Assembly: GCF_035440685.1 (NCBI RefSeq)
Contig: NZ_DAORMW010000013.1
DNA from: Accumulibacter appositus
GTDB lineage: Bacteria; Pseudomonadota; Gammaproteobacteria; Burkholderiales; Rhodocyclaceae
Strand: one strand, 5' to 3'
Length of the DNA: 64,000 nt
In this document: one piece after another, positions 33,034-41,738 of the stretch
How positions within the stretch are numbered: the stretch's first letter is position 1
Layout: each line of letters begins with the position of its first letter
The notes under the pieces: generated by a model
What the model saw: the letters and a program-made list of their open reading frames with translations, nothing else
What the model was told of the DNA's origin: nothing
Databases searched by the model: none
Translations under genes and position numbers: made by a program

Positions 33034-35643
33034 TCAAATCCGCAGGGCTTTCAGCAGGTCGGTCTCCAGTTTGACACGGCCAGCGCTGTCCTCGAGGTGG
33101 CTGCCGCTGATCAGGAACGTATCTTCGACGCGTTCGCCGAGTGTGGCAATCTTGGCGGTGTGCAAATTTGCTCCATGGGCTGCCAGTTGGGTGGCGATGA
33201 TGAATAGCAGGCCGGGACGATCGGCGGCGACAACCGTCAGCACAAAGAACTTGCCGGTTTCGTCGGCTTCGAGACTGACCAGCGGCTGAATGGTCACCAA
33301 TGGCTGCAGCGGGAAGTGCCTGACCTGGCGCGAGAGGCGTCCGCTGGCGGGCAGGTCGGTAGGGGAGGGCCCGGACAGGCGCGCGAGCAGTTCGTGCTCG
33401 ATGTAGTTGATCATTTCGCGATTGCGACCGTGATCGCCGACGTCGAGCAGGACGAAGGTGTCCAGCGCGTAGCCCGCACGCGTGGTATGGATTTTAGCAT
33501 CGACGATGCTGTAGGCCGCGCGGCTGAAGAAGCCGACCATGCGCACGAACAGGTCGCGCTGATCGAGGGCATAAACCATCACTTCGAGCCCGGCGCCGAG
33601 CGGGCTGAGACGCGCCTTGACCAGCGGCTTGTCGGTGCGGCGCTGATGGTGGTGGTCGTAAAGGGCGCGCGCGTGCCAGGCGATTTCCTCGGCGGACTGA
33701 CGCAGGAAGTACACTGTGTCGACCTGCTCCCACAGCCGTTCATGAATGGTTTCCGGCAGCGCGAGAAAGCGCATCAGGCGTCTCGCTTCCTGCTGGCGTT
33801 CTGCGATCACGCCTTTGGCCATCGGCGGCGCTTCATTCGACAGCAGCTGCCGCCGGGTGGCGTTGAACAGTTGTTCGAGGAGTTGGCCCTTCCACGCGTT
33901 CCAGACTTTGGGACTGGTGCCGCGGATGTCGGCAACGGTCAACAGATAGAGGGCGACCAGATGGCGTTCGTCGCCGACGATGGCGGCAAAGCGGTCGACG
34001 ACCGCCGGGTCCGAGATGTCGTGTTTCTGCGCCGTTCGGGACATCAGCAGGTGCTGGCGAACCAGCCAAACCACGAGTTCACTTTCCTCCGCGGCGAGGC
34101 AGTGGTCGACGCAGAACTGCCGGGCATCGACCGCCCCGAGTTCGGAGTGGTCTCCGCCACGCCCCTTGGCAATATCGTGAAACAGCGCCGCGATGTACAA
34201 CACCCAGGGGTTTCCGAAGTCGCTGACCAGGCGACTGCAGAGTGGGTACTCATGCGCGAATTCCTCCATCGTGAAGCGCCGCAATCGGCGGATCACCTGC
34301 AGAATGTGCTGGTCCACCGTATAAACATGGAACAGGTCGTGCTGCATCTGTCCGACGACGCGTCCGAAGTTCGGCAGGTAACGGCCGAGGACGCCCAACT
34401 GGTTCATTCGTCGCAAGGTCTGCGTCAGGCGGTTGCCGTGGGTGAAGAGTTCCAGGAAACGAGTTCGATTGGCCGGCTGCTGGCGGAAATCCTCATCGAT
34501 CAGCGTGCGCGCTCGCCACAGGGCACGCTGCGCACAGGCGGTCATGCCGTGCAAGCCGGCATGCTGCTGGAGTAGCAGAAAGGCCTCCAGCACGGCCTCC
34601 GGGGCGTCGCTGAAAACACTCTCGTGCACTACGTCGAGGAGTTCGTGCGTATTCTGGAAACGTTCGTTGATCGGCTGCGGTGCCTCGTCCCGAGGTGGCA
34701 CGAGTGCGGCGCCGATGTTCTGCAGCAGGATGGCGTTGATCTGGAGTACCGCTTTCGCCCGCCGATAGTACTGTTGCATCAGTAGCTCGCTGGCTCGGCG
34801 GGCGCTGCTGGCCGTGAAACCGAGTTGCTCGGCAATTGCCGTCTGGTATTCGAAGAGCAGGCGGTCCTCGCGTCGGCCGGCGAGCAAGTGCAGGCGCGTG
34901 CGTAGATTGCGCAGGAAGGCCTCGCTGTCTTCGAGAAGATGTTCCTCGTCGGGGGTGATGAAGCCCCGCTGCGCGAGATCCTTCCAGCACCGGCCAAAGC
35001 CTGCCGCCTGGGTGATCCAGAGAATCAGCTGCAGATCGCGCAAGCCTCCGGGTCCTTCCTTGCAGTTCGCTTCCAGGCTGTAGGGCGTTTCGCCGAATCG
35101 CTGGTGGCGGTCCTCCTGCTCGATGCGCTTGCTCTGAAAGAAGTTCTGCGCGTCCATGGCCGGCTTCAGTCGTGCCGATAGCTCATCAAAAAGCGGCGCG
35201 CTGCCAGTCAGCCGGCGCGCTTCGATCATTGCCGTCTGTACGGTAATATCCCTGGCTGCTTCCTCCAGGCACTGTTCTATGGTGCGCACGCTGTGGCCGG
35301 TCTCCAGCCCGATGTCCCAGAGCAGGCGGACCAGGCGTTCAAGCTGTGCGCTGAGCACGTCGTCGGCTTGCGCAGGCAACAGAATCAGGAGATCGACGTC
35401 GGAAGCCGGGTACAGTTCGCCTCTGCCGTAACCGCCGACGGCCAGGAGAGCAAGCGTTGGCGGTAAGTTCAGCTGTCGCCAAAGGTCGCACAGGGCCTGG
35501 TCGATCAGGTGGCATCGCGCGTGTAGCAGATGAAGCGCGTCCCCCTTGGCCAGGAACTGCTCACAGCTAGTCCGCCGACCTTCATGGAGTCGGTTCTTGA
35601 AGGTGCTGACAATGGCAAGGTCATCGTGTCGATCGGCGCTCAT
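33034..35643 (-). CDS. glnD: Bifunctional PII uridylyltransferase/uridylyl-removing enzyme
   Basis: GlnD senses glutamine and modifies PII proteins. The nucleotidyltransferase motif GGYGRGELYPASDVDLLIL is at 70-88. The HD hydrolase domain has YIAALFHDIAKGRGGDHSELG in mid-protein. Two ACT domains sit at the C-terminus (around LEVMVYALDQRDLFVRM and FVLTVVAADRPGLLF). All catalytic blocks are intact and the length (869) is normal. The usual neighbours map, rpsB and tsf are absent; instead the peptide-ligase genes follow. PII (glnB/glnK) is not in the window. Confidence 0.97.
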   Translation of the reverse strand: MSADRHDDLAIVSTFKNRLHEGRRTSCEQFLAKGDALHLLHARCHLIDQALCDLWRQLNLPPTLALLAVGGYGRGELYPASDVDLLILLPAQADDVLSAQLERLVRLLWDIGLETGHSVRTIEQCLEEAARDITVQTAMIEARRLTGSAPLFDELSARLKPAMDAQNFFQSKRIEQEDRHQRFGETPYSLEANCKEGPGGLRDLQLILWITQAAGFGRCWKDLAQRGFITPDEEHLLEDSEAFLRNLRTRLHLLAGRREDRLLFEYQTAIAEQLGFTASSARRASELLMQQYYRRAKAVLQINAILLQNIGAALVPPRDEAPQPINERFQNTHELLDVVHESVFSDAPEAVLEAFLLLQQHAGLHGMTACAQRALWRARTLIDEDFRQQPANRTRFLELFTHGNRLTQTLRRMNQLGVLGRYLPNFGRVVGQMQHDLFHVYTVDQHILQVIRRLRRFTMEEFAHEYPLCSRLVSDFGNPWVLYIAALFHDIAKGRGGDHSELGAVDARQFCVDHCLAAEESELVVWLVRQHLLMSRTAQKHDISDPAVVDRFAAIVGDERHLVALYLLTVADIRGTSPKVWNAWKGQLLEQLFNATRRQLLSNEAPPMAKGVIAERQQEARRLMRFLALPETIHERLWEQVDTVYFLRQSAEEIAWHARALYDHHHQRRTDKPLVKARLSPLGAGLEVMVYALDQRDLFVRMVGFFSRAAYSIVDAKIHTTRAGYALDTFVLLDVGDHGRNREMINYIEHELLARLSGPSPTDLPASGRLSRQVRHFPLQPLVTIQPLVSLEADETGKFFVLTVVAADRPGLLFIIATQLAAHGANLHTAKIATLGERVEDTFLISGSHLEDSAGRVKLETDLLKALRI

Positions 35644-36247
35644 CGCTTATCGCCGGGCGTTAAGGCCGTTCGCCGGTTCGCTTCGGCGTACTTCCCGCTT
35701 TATAGGGGTCGAGCGCGCGAAGCAGGACGGGATTTTCAGTATTTTCATCTCATTTTCCGGTGATCAAGGATGCCGGCAATTTCGCCGGTTGCGCGTGCCA
35801 TGGCAGTAGTCCAAGCAAGATTCGTGCGCAGCATGGCGTTCTTCCGGGCGCGCGATTCGTTCTTTTCTGAGCGGTCCTTCGCTGTGGCGAGTGCATGCCG
35901 GTTGGCGTCCCAAGGTTTTCTCGCTGGAACTGAGGTACACTTGGACACTGAAGTCGTCATTGGGCAAAGGTGTTCTGGCGCGGCTGCCTGATGGCACCAA
36001 GCAGGTGCGCTTGCGGCGCGTGCGGCCCCGAAGCCGGGCGCGTTTTCCGACCACCGTGTGGGGAGCCGTCGTCCCGATTAGTCGTCTGATTGCCGGCCGC
36101 AGCCGCGAGCTTGGCTGGAGAGCTTAATTGAGCGCAGGTGAAGGCGCCGAGGCCCAGGGCCTTGGCAAGAGCGGGTCAGGCTCCTGGCCTCGGTCTTTTC
36201 TTCCACCTGCACGTTGTGATGTCGAGTATTTGGAGGGGAGTTGACTG
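35644..36247. other. Intergenic region between glnD and gltA
   Basis: About 600 bases between divergent genes. A plus-strand frame from GTG 35891 to TAA 36127 (78 codons, Arg-rich toward its end) finishes 20 bases before a good plus-strand terminator. That hints at a short transcribed unit, possibly a gene remnant, but its product resembles nothing I know. Other frames here look like noise. Confidence 0.4.
36147..36199 (+). terminator. Rho-independent terminator or leader attenuator upstream of gltA
   Basis: CCGAGGCCCAGG (36147-36158) pairs with CCTGGCCTCGG (36183-36193) with one bulged C, and TCTTTTCTT follows. It lies about 50 bases before the gltA ATG. It therefore either ends a small upstream transcript or attenuates gltA. 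Confidence 0.65.
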
Positions 36248-37552
36248 ATGAGCAGCGAACGCAAGGCGACTTTGACTATTCCTGGAGAAGCTCCGGTGCA
36301 GTTTCCGATTCTTACCCCGACGCACGGTAACGAGTGCGTGGATATTCGTGCGCTCGGCGGCAACACCGATCGCTTCGGGTATGACTCCGGATTCGAGTCG
36401 ACCGCCAGCTGCAAATCGAGCATTACGTACATTGATGGTGCTAAGGGTGAACTCCTCTATCGCGGCTATCCGATCGAGCAACTCACCGAGCACTGCGATT
36501 TCCTTGAAGTGGCTTATCTGCTGAAGAATGGCGAGCTGCCGAACGCCGAGCAGAAAGCCAGCTTTTCAGCGACGATCACGAAGAACACGCCCGTCCATAA
36601 CCAGATGGTGAACTTCTACCACGGCTTTCGGCGCGATGCGCATACCATGCCGGTGATGGTTGGTGTGGTCGGTGCCCTGTCTGCGTTTCATCGTGAGGCC
36701 GCTGACTTCTCCGATGTTGAGCAGCGCAGTCTCACCATTCATCGGATCATCGCCAAGATGCCGACGATTGCGGCAATGGCTTACAAGTACACCATGGGTC
36801 ATCCGCCGGTAAACCCGCGTGCCGACCTGGATTACGCGGCCAATTTCGTCTACATGATGTTTGCCAACCCCGCGGAAAAATTCCAGTTGAACCCGGTGCT
36901 GATGCGGGCATTCGACCGCCTTCTCATCCTGCACGCCGACCACGCTCAGGATGCTTCAACCTCGACGGTGCGGATGGCGGGTTCGTCAGGGGCCAATCCC
37001 TTCGCCTGCATTTCTGCCGCCATAGCCTGTCTGTCCGGTCGCGAGCATGGTGGCGCCAGTGAAGCCTGCCTCGCGATGCTGCAGGAAGTTGGCGATGTAC
37101 GGAAGGTTGCGGAGATGATCAGTCGCTCAAAGATCGAAAGCGATCGCTCCAAGGTGACCGGCTTTGGGCTCTACGTCTATCGCAACTTCGATCCGCGCGC
37201 GAAACTCATGCGCCGATTGTGTACCGAAGTGCTGACCGAGCTGGGCCTGGAAAATGATCCGCTGTTCAAGCTGGCCATAGAGCTCGACCGGATCGCACTG
37301 GAAGACCCGTACTTCGTCGAGAACAAGCTCTACCCGAACGTCGATTTTTACTCGGGTATTCTGCAGAAGGCGCTGGGTCTGCCGGCTTCGATGTTTGGCT
37401 GCGTCGTTGCCGTGGCGCGCACCGCAGGATGGATGGCGCAGTGGGAAGAGATGCGTGCCGACCCGGAATACAAGATCGCCCGTCCACGCCAGCTGTATGT
37501 TGGCCCCGTACGGCGCGACGTCCCCGCCGCTTTCGCGCGCTCTGACTTGTAG
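36248..37552 (+). CDS. gltA: Citrate synthase
   Basis: Condenses acetyl-CoA and oxaloacetate in the TCA cycle. At 434 residues it is the type II (hexameric, Gram-negative) form. The substrate-binding and catalytic blocks are LHADHAQDASTSTVRM, the catalytic His in SGREHGGASEACLAML, and Asp in YPNVDFYSGILQKALG. An N-terminal beta-rich extension (KATLTIPGEAPVQFPIL) is characteristic of this type. GGAGGGGAG precedes ATG 36248. Often it sits by sdhCDAB; here it stands alone between glnD and a c-type heme protein, with a terminator-like structure in its leader. Confidence 0.97.
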   Translation: MSSERKATLTIPGEAPVQFPILTPTHGNECVDIRALGGNTDRFGYDSGFESTASCKSSITYIDGAKGELLYRGYPIEQLTEHCDFLEVAYLLKNGELPNAEQKASFSATITKNTPVHNQMVNFYHGFRRDAHTMPVMVGVVGALSAFHREAADFSDVEQRSLTIHRIIAKMPTIAAMAYKYTMGHPPVNPRADLDYAANFVYMMFANPAEKFQLNPVLMRAFDRLLILHADHAQDASTSTVRMAGSSGANPFACISAAIACLSGREHGGASEACLAMLQEVGDVRKVAEMISRSKIESDRSKVTGFGLYVYRNFDPRAKLMRRLCTEVLTELGLENDPLFKLAIELDRIALEDPYFVENKLYPNVDFYSGILQKALGLPASMFGCVVAVARTAGWMAQWEEMRADPEYKIARPRQLYVGPVRRDVPAAFARSDL

Positions 37553-37625
37553 ACTCGCGTGGCAGTCGGCGGCGTCTACCCGGCGGGAGTCGCCGAAGCG
37601 CCTTTCACGGTAACCGAGGCGCGCC

Positions 37626-38216
37626 CTACTTTACTGACAACGGCCGCGTTACCGACAAGGCGCCGCGTATTTCACCGGTGGTATAGCCGGTGGCCTGGTC
37701 GTGTGGGTAATCCTTGGCCAGTGCAGCCTTGAGCTCGGGTGAGAGCGAGTCGGCTGGGCCGTGGCAGGTCTGACACACCTCGACGACTGGCAGCGCTTTC
37801 ATGTAGCGGAACTGGCGCTGCCCGTCGCTGGCTACGATGATCTCGCCCACTTCCAACTGCTGAACCTTGGCGCCGTTGGCGACCTGAATGTTGAAGTCGG
37901 CCAACTGTCGCGCTTCCCAGGCGTCAGGGGTGCCGGTGGTCGCATTGCGCGCTTTCAGGCTGACGCGGTGGATCGCCCAGCCGGTCTGCCGCCGCATTTC
38001 CTGTAGCAGTTGCGGCGCCTTCTCCTTGCAGACCGAAATGGCGGCAACGGGTCCCTGTTCCTGCACCGCCGCCTGCATCGCCTGGACCACTTTTGGCAAT
38101 ACTGGTAGAGCGGTCTTGCGTGTGTCGGCCATAAGTGCAGCCGTATCCTGCGCGTGGACGGCCTGTATGGTAAGGTTGAGCGAAAGGGCAAGGATGGCTG
38201 TGGTGGCGATCTTCAT
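37626..38216 (-). CDS. Periplasmic c-type monoheme protein, Tll0287-like (DUF3365)
   Basis: 196 residues with a signal peptide (MKIATTAILALSLNLTIQAV, cleavage after HAQ or nearby). The mature domain resembles Tll0287-like heme/redox sensor domains (DUF3365). It has SVCKEKAPQLLQEM, WAIHRVSLKARNATTGTPDAWE and a single heme c attachment motif CQTCHG near residue 155, with ATGYTTGEIRGALSVTRPL at the end. A role in redox sensing or electron transfer is plausible but unproven. I use ATG 38216; ATG 38234 is an in-frame alternative six codons earlier. It is convergent with gltA. Confidence 0.82.
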   Translation of the reverse strand: MKIATTAILALSLNLTIQAVHAQDTAALMADTRKTALPVLPKVVQAMQAAVQEQGPVAAISVCKEKAPQLLQEMRRQTGWAIHRVSLKARNATTGTPDAWEARQLADFNIQVANGAKVQQLEVGEIIVASDGQRQFRYMKALPVVEVCQTCHGPADSLSPELKAALAKDYPHDQATGYTTGEIRGALSVTRPLSVK

Positions 38217-38521
38217 GGCGACTCCCGTTTGCACATTAGAAAAGTCTAATATAGCATGCCTGGACTGTGCCGGCCACCCTGCGTCTCTCTAACGGCGGCG
38301 CGTTTATCCTCGGCGGCGTGGCTCCCCTCGGACGTTTCGGCGTTACAGCGCCCCCCGGTGTGGATTTGTCCTGCACCGTCACGGTGCATCGACGGGTGCC
38401 TCGCGCACCGTTCGCTGGCGTCGCAGGCTCTTTGCTGCATGGCTTTGGCCCGCTTGCGACCTGCCCGACACTGGCATGGTTTCTGCTTTTAAACGACTAA
38501 CCCACTCTGTCGGTGAGCCTC
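38217..38521. other. Divergent intergenic region with small palindrome
   Basis: About 300 bases between the heme protein and the split ATP-grasp gene. TTAGAAAAGTCTAA (38236-38249) is a 5-bp inverted repeat with a 4-base spacer, directly upstream of the heme protein gene. It is next to TATATT on the minus strand, which could be that gene's -10. I see nothing else. Confidence 0.4.
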
Positions 38522-39937
38522 ATGAATGCAGATTTCTACAACGAGATGTACGATTCGGCGGGCAAGTTGCGACCCCATTACGAGGGTTTTGCGGCTTGGC
38601 TGAACTCGATTTCGCCCGAGCGCCTGGCAAGCAAACAGGCCGAGGCCGACACGGCATTCCATCGTCTTGGCATCACCTTCGCCGTTTATGGCGAGAAGTC
38701 CGGTACCGAGCGCCTGATACCGTTTGACATCATCCCTCGCATCATCCCGGCGGTGGAATGGACGGCATTGCAGGCAGGATTATGGCAGCGGGTCAAAGCT
38801 CTGAACGCCTTTCTGCACGACATCTACCATGACCAGGAGATTCTTGCCGCCGGGCACATTCCGAGCGAGCAGGTGCTGAACAACACCCAGTTTCGCCGCG
38901 AGATGATCGGTGTTGACCTGCCGGCCGGAATTTACGCGCACATCGCTGGCGTCGATATGGTGCGAGCCGGGGCGGGCGAATCCTATGTCCTTGAAGACAA
39001 CCTGCGGGTACCGTCCGGGGTGTCGTATATGCTCGAAGACCGCAAGATGATGATGCGCCTCTTTCCCGAGCTTTTCTCACGGCACATGGTCGCCCCGGTG
39101 CAGCATTACCCCGACATGCTGCTGGAAAACCTGCGCAGCGTGGCGCCAAAAGGGGTTGCCGATCCGGCCGTGGTGGTGTTGACCCCCGGCGCGTATAACA
39201 GCGCCTACTTCGAACATAGTTTTCTGGCCCAGCAAATGGGCGTTGAACTTGTCGAGGGGCGAGACCTTTTCGTCAAGGAGCGGACGGTGTTCATGCGCAC
39301 TACGCAGGGTCCGCAGCGGGTCGACGTGATCTATCGCCGCATCGATGACGATTTCCTTGATCCGCTGGCGTTCAACAAGGACTCGATGCTTGGCGTGCCG
39401 GGTCTGCTCGGTGCCTATCAGGCGGGCAACGTCAATCTGGCCAATGCTATCGGCACGGGCGTCGCCGACGATAAGTCGATCTACCCGTACGTACCCGAGA
39501 TGATCCGCTTCTATCTCGGCGAGGAGCCGACCCTGCACAACGTGCCGACCTGGATGCTGCGCAAGCCCGATGACCTCAAGTACGTACTGGCGCACCTGCC
39601 GGAACTGGTGGTCAAGGAAGTGCATGGCGCCGGCGGGTACGGAATGCTGGTTGGGCCGGCATCGAGCAAGGCCGAGATCGAGAGCTTCCGCGCGCGCATT
39701 GTGGCGGCGCCGGAGAAATACATTGCTCAGCCGACGCTGGCCTTGTCCAATTGCCCGACCTTCGTGGAGTCGGGCATCGCGCCGCGCCATCTCGATCTGC
39801 GTCCCTTTGTGTTGTCCGGAACGAGTATCGGCATGGTCCCCGGCGGCCTCACCCGGGTCGCGTTGCGTGAGGGTTCGCTGGTGGTTAACTCGTCGCAGGG
39901 TGGCGGTACCAAGGACACCTGGGTCCTGGAGAACTGA
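38522..39937 (+). CDS. Circularly permuted ATP-grasp ligase, stand-alone
   Basis: 471 residues, paralogous to the first half of the fused protein at 26949-29507. Shared landmarks are VLTPGAYNSAYFEHSFLAQ, VEGRDLFVKER, VIYRRIDDDFLDPLAF, MLGVPGLLGAYQAGNVNLANAIG, VKEVHGAGGYGMLVGP and the end QGGGTKDTWVLEN. It includes the insertion ADDKSIYPYVPEMIRFYLGEEP that defines the COG2308 type. Predicted to make amide bonds using ATP; substrates are unknown. ATG 38522, with GGTGAG 5 bases upstream, is preferred over GTG 38513. The alpha-E gene follows 18 bases later. Confidence 0.9.
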   Translation: MNADFYNEMYDSAGKLRPHYEGFAAWLNSISPERLASKQAEADTAFHRLGITFAVYGEKSGTERLIPFDIIPRIIPAVEWTALQAGLWQRVKALNAFLHDIYHDQEILAAGHIPSEQVLNNTQFRREMIGVDLPAGIYAHIAGVDMVRAGAGESYVLEDNLRVPSGVSYMLEDRKMMMRLFPELFSRHMVAPVQHYPDMLLENLRSVAPKGVADPAVVVLTPGAYNSAYFEHSFLAQQMGVELVEGRDLFVKERTVFMRTTQGPQRVDVIYRRIDDDFLDPLAFNKDSMLGVPGLLGAYQAGNVNLANAIGTGVADDKSIYPYVPEMIRFYLGEEPTLHNVPTWMLRKPDDLKYVLAHLPELVVKEVHGAGGYGMLVGPASSKAEIESFRARIVAAPEKYIAQPTLALSNCPTFVESGIAPRHLDLRPFVLSGTSIGMVPGGLTRVALREGSLVVNSSQGGGTKDTWVLEN

Positions 39938-39955
39938 GATGGATGGAGAATCGAG

Positions 39956-40888
39956 ATGTTGAGCCGCACCGCTGATCACCTCTACTGGATGGCGCGTTGC
40001 ACCGAGCGCGCCGAGAATATGGCTCGTTTGCTCGATGCCTCGTACCAGATGTCGATGGTGCCGCAACCGCTTGCCGTGCAGAACGAGACCTGGCGCGCCA
40101 TCCTTGCCCTGAACAGCCAGGAGGAGGCTTTTGCCCAGGCCTACGACGCAGTCACTGCCGAGAATGTCCTGCGCTATACCGTTGTCGATGCTGCCAACCC
40201 CTCATCAATCTACAGTTGCCTGCGCGCTGCTCGCGAGAACGCACATGCCGTCCGCGGTACGCTGACTGCCGAGATGTGGGAGACCGTCAATGCGACCTGG
40301 ATTGAACTCCGTCAGCAGGACGTCGATCAGATTCTTGCGCGCGGCGTCAGCGAGTTTTTCGAGTGGGTGAAGCTGCGTTCGGCTCTCACCCGCGGGGTGA
40401 CCTTCGGGACCATGCTCCGGGACGATGCCCTGCATTTTATTCGCCTCGGAGGCCTGCTCGAGCGCGGCGACAACACCGCCCGCATTCTCGACATGCAGTA
40501 CCACATCCTGCGCAATGGCGACGAAGGGGCAAGTGACTTCTATCGTTGGGGAGCGTTGTTGCGGTCTTTGTCGGCGTTCCAGGTTTACCGCAAGGTGTAT
40601 CGTGATGCGATCACGCCGGCTCGGGTCGCCGAGCTCCTGATACTGCGTATGGATCTGCCACGATCGCTGCATTCTTGTGCCGACGGTATTGCTCGCATGC
40701 TGCCTTTGATTGCCAACAGCGCTTCGCTAGAGACTCAGCGCAAGGCCGGCATGCTGCATGCCAAGTTGCACTTTGCTCGTATCGAGGATGTTCTGGCCGG
40801 AGGCCTGCACGAGTACTTGACCGACTTCATGGATCGAATCTATGAGATCGGCGACGGCATCAGTCACGACTTCCTGGTTCCCGCCTGA
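39956..40888 (+). CDS. Alpha-E domain protein, stand-alone
   Basis: 310 residues, all helical, beginning MLSRTADHLYWMARCTERAENMARLLD, the family signature. It continues with FEWVKLRSALTRGVTFGTMLRDDALHFIRLGGLLERGDNTARILD and a long C-terminal helical region. Alpha-E proteins (DUF403) always accompany circularly permuted ATP-grasp ligases, either fused or next door, and are thought to assist or tether the ligase. Their own chemistry is unknown. It sits 18 bases after the ATP-grasp gene in the same operon. A transglutaminase and the Anbu-type protease, often next in such operons, are not found after it here. Confidence 0.9.
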   Translation: MLSRTADHLYWMARCTERAENMARLLDASYQMSMVPQPLAVQNETWRAILALNSQEEAFAQAYDAVTAENVLRYTVVDAANPSSIYSCLRAARENAHAVRGTLTAEMWETVNATWIELRQQDVDQILARGVSEFFEWVKLRSALTRGVTFGTMLRDDALHFIRLGGLLERGDNTARILDMQYHILRNGDEGASDFYRWGALLRSLSAFQVYRKVYRDAITPARVAELLILRMDLPRSLHSCADGIARMLPLIANSASLETQRKAGMLHAKLHFARIEDVLAGGLHEYLTDFMDRIYEIGDGISHDFLVPA

Positions 40889-41040
40889 AATGCTCGCCAC
40901 TTTGCTGCATCGCTACCGACAGGCGATCGCCGCGGCCGATTGATGCCAATTGACTCGATTGTCGACTTGTGATCTAATCCCGCCTTCTGTCGGTTTGGCG
41001 TGTCAACGTGCATGCTTTCGGTCTCCGGCAGCGACAAGTT

Positions 41041-41115
41041 GGGCGATTAACTCAGGGGTAGAGTGCCACCTTCACACGGTGGAAGTCAGTGGTTCGATCC
41101 CACTATCGCCCACCA
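41041..41115 (+). tRNA. tRNA-Val (anticodon CAC)
   Basis: A complete cloverleaf with encoded CCA. The acceptor arms GGGCGAT (41041-41047) and ATCGCCC (41105-41111) pair. The D-arm is ACTC/GAGT. The anticodon stem CCACC/GGTGG holds the loop TTCACAC, giving anticodon CAC. The T-arm is AGTGG/CCACT around TTCGATC. The discriminator A and CCA follow. Confidence 0.96.
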
Positions 41116-41386
41116 TCAGGATGCGCCATCCGCGACGCTCTGCGGCGGAGAGGACCGACATTCGGCGGCCGCGCTGGCCGTGCCTGTGGCGCTGCAAGTC
41201 GTCTCTCGCGAACGGGGTGTCCTCTTATGGCCCTGACATTGGCTGCGGGGAGCTACCAGAGCCGCCATGTGGCCACCTTTCTGGTAGAATCGAATTGTCG
41301 TCGCCATTCGCCGCCGTTCCGCGACAACCCGTGAGCGCAGTTCGCGGAGCAGTTCGCGGTTTTCCTTGTTACGATCTCACCATGAC

Positions 41387-41677
41387 ATGACTACTTCGTC
41401 GCACGCCTCGTTCACCATCGTCGGGCTGACTACCGCCGGCAAGAAATTCCGCCCGAGTGATTGGGCGGAAAGACTCTGCGGAGTGCTGTCTGCCTTCGGT
41501 GCCGAGAAACGGATGCGCTATTCGCCGTACGTCGGGCCGCGCAGCTATAAAGGCCAAAAGGCGGTGTTTGTCGACGGGCGTCTCTACGACGTGGAGCCGA
41601 TGGCCTATCGCTTCGTGCTGCACTTTGCGCAGGACAACGACCTGCAGTTGATCGAAGGTCCCTCGCCCGGCCAGTGA
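41387..41677 (+). CDS. DUF3579 family protein
   Basis: A 96-residue soluble protein, MTTSSHASFTIVGLTTAGKK then FRPSDWAERLCGVLSAFG, YSPYVGPRSYKGQKAVFVDG and EPMAYRFVLHFAQDNDLQLI. This matches the small DUF3579 family widespread in betaproteobacteria, whose function is unknown. I start at ATG 41387; an upstream TTG at 41366 is in frame. It lies convergent with murA. Confidence 0.82.
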   Translation: MTTSSHASFTIVGLTTAGKKFRPSDWAERLCGVLSAFGAEKRMRYSPYVGPRSYKGQKAVFVDGRLYDVEPMAYRFVLHFAQDNDLQLIEGPSPGQ

Positions 41678-41738
41678 GTGCTGGCAGTGGTGAGCACCCT
41701 TTTCCGATGTTGGCACAGGGTGCTGCGGCTGGCCTGTT

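Noticed and set aside
33316..34575. 419-residue plus-strand open frame opposite glnD
   Set aside because: glnD is complete with NT, HD and ACT motifs on the other strand; the antisense frame has no recognisable features.
40890..40943. 17-residue frame directly after the alpha-E stop (MLATLLHRYRQAIAAAD)
   Set aside because: Too short to judge and without a ribosome site; could be a remnant of a lost downstream gene but nothing supports this.
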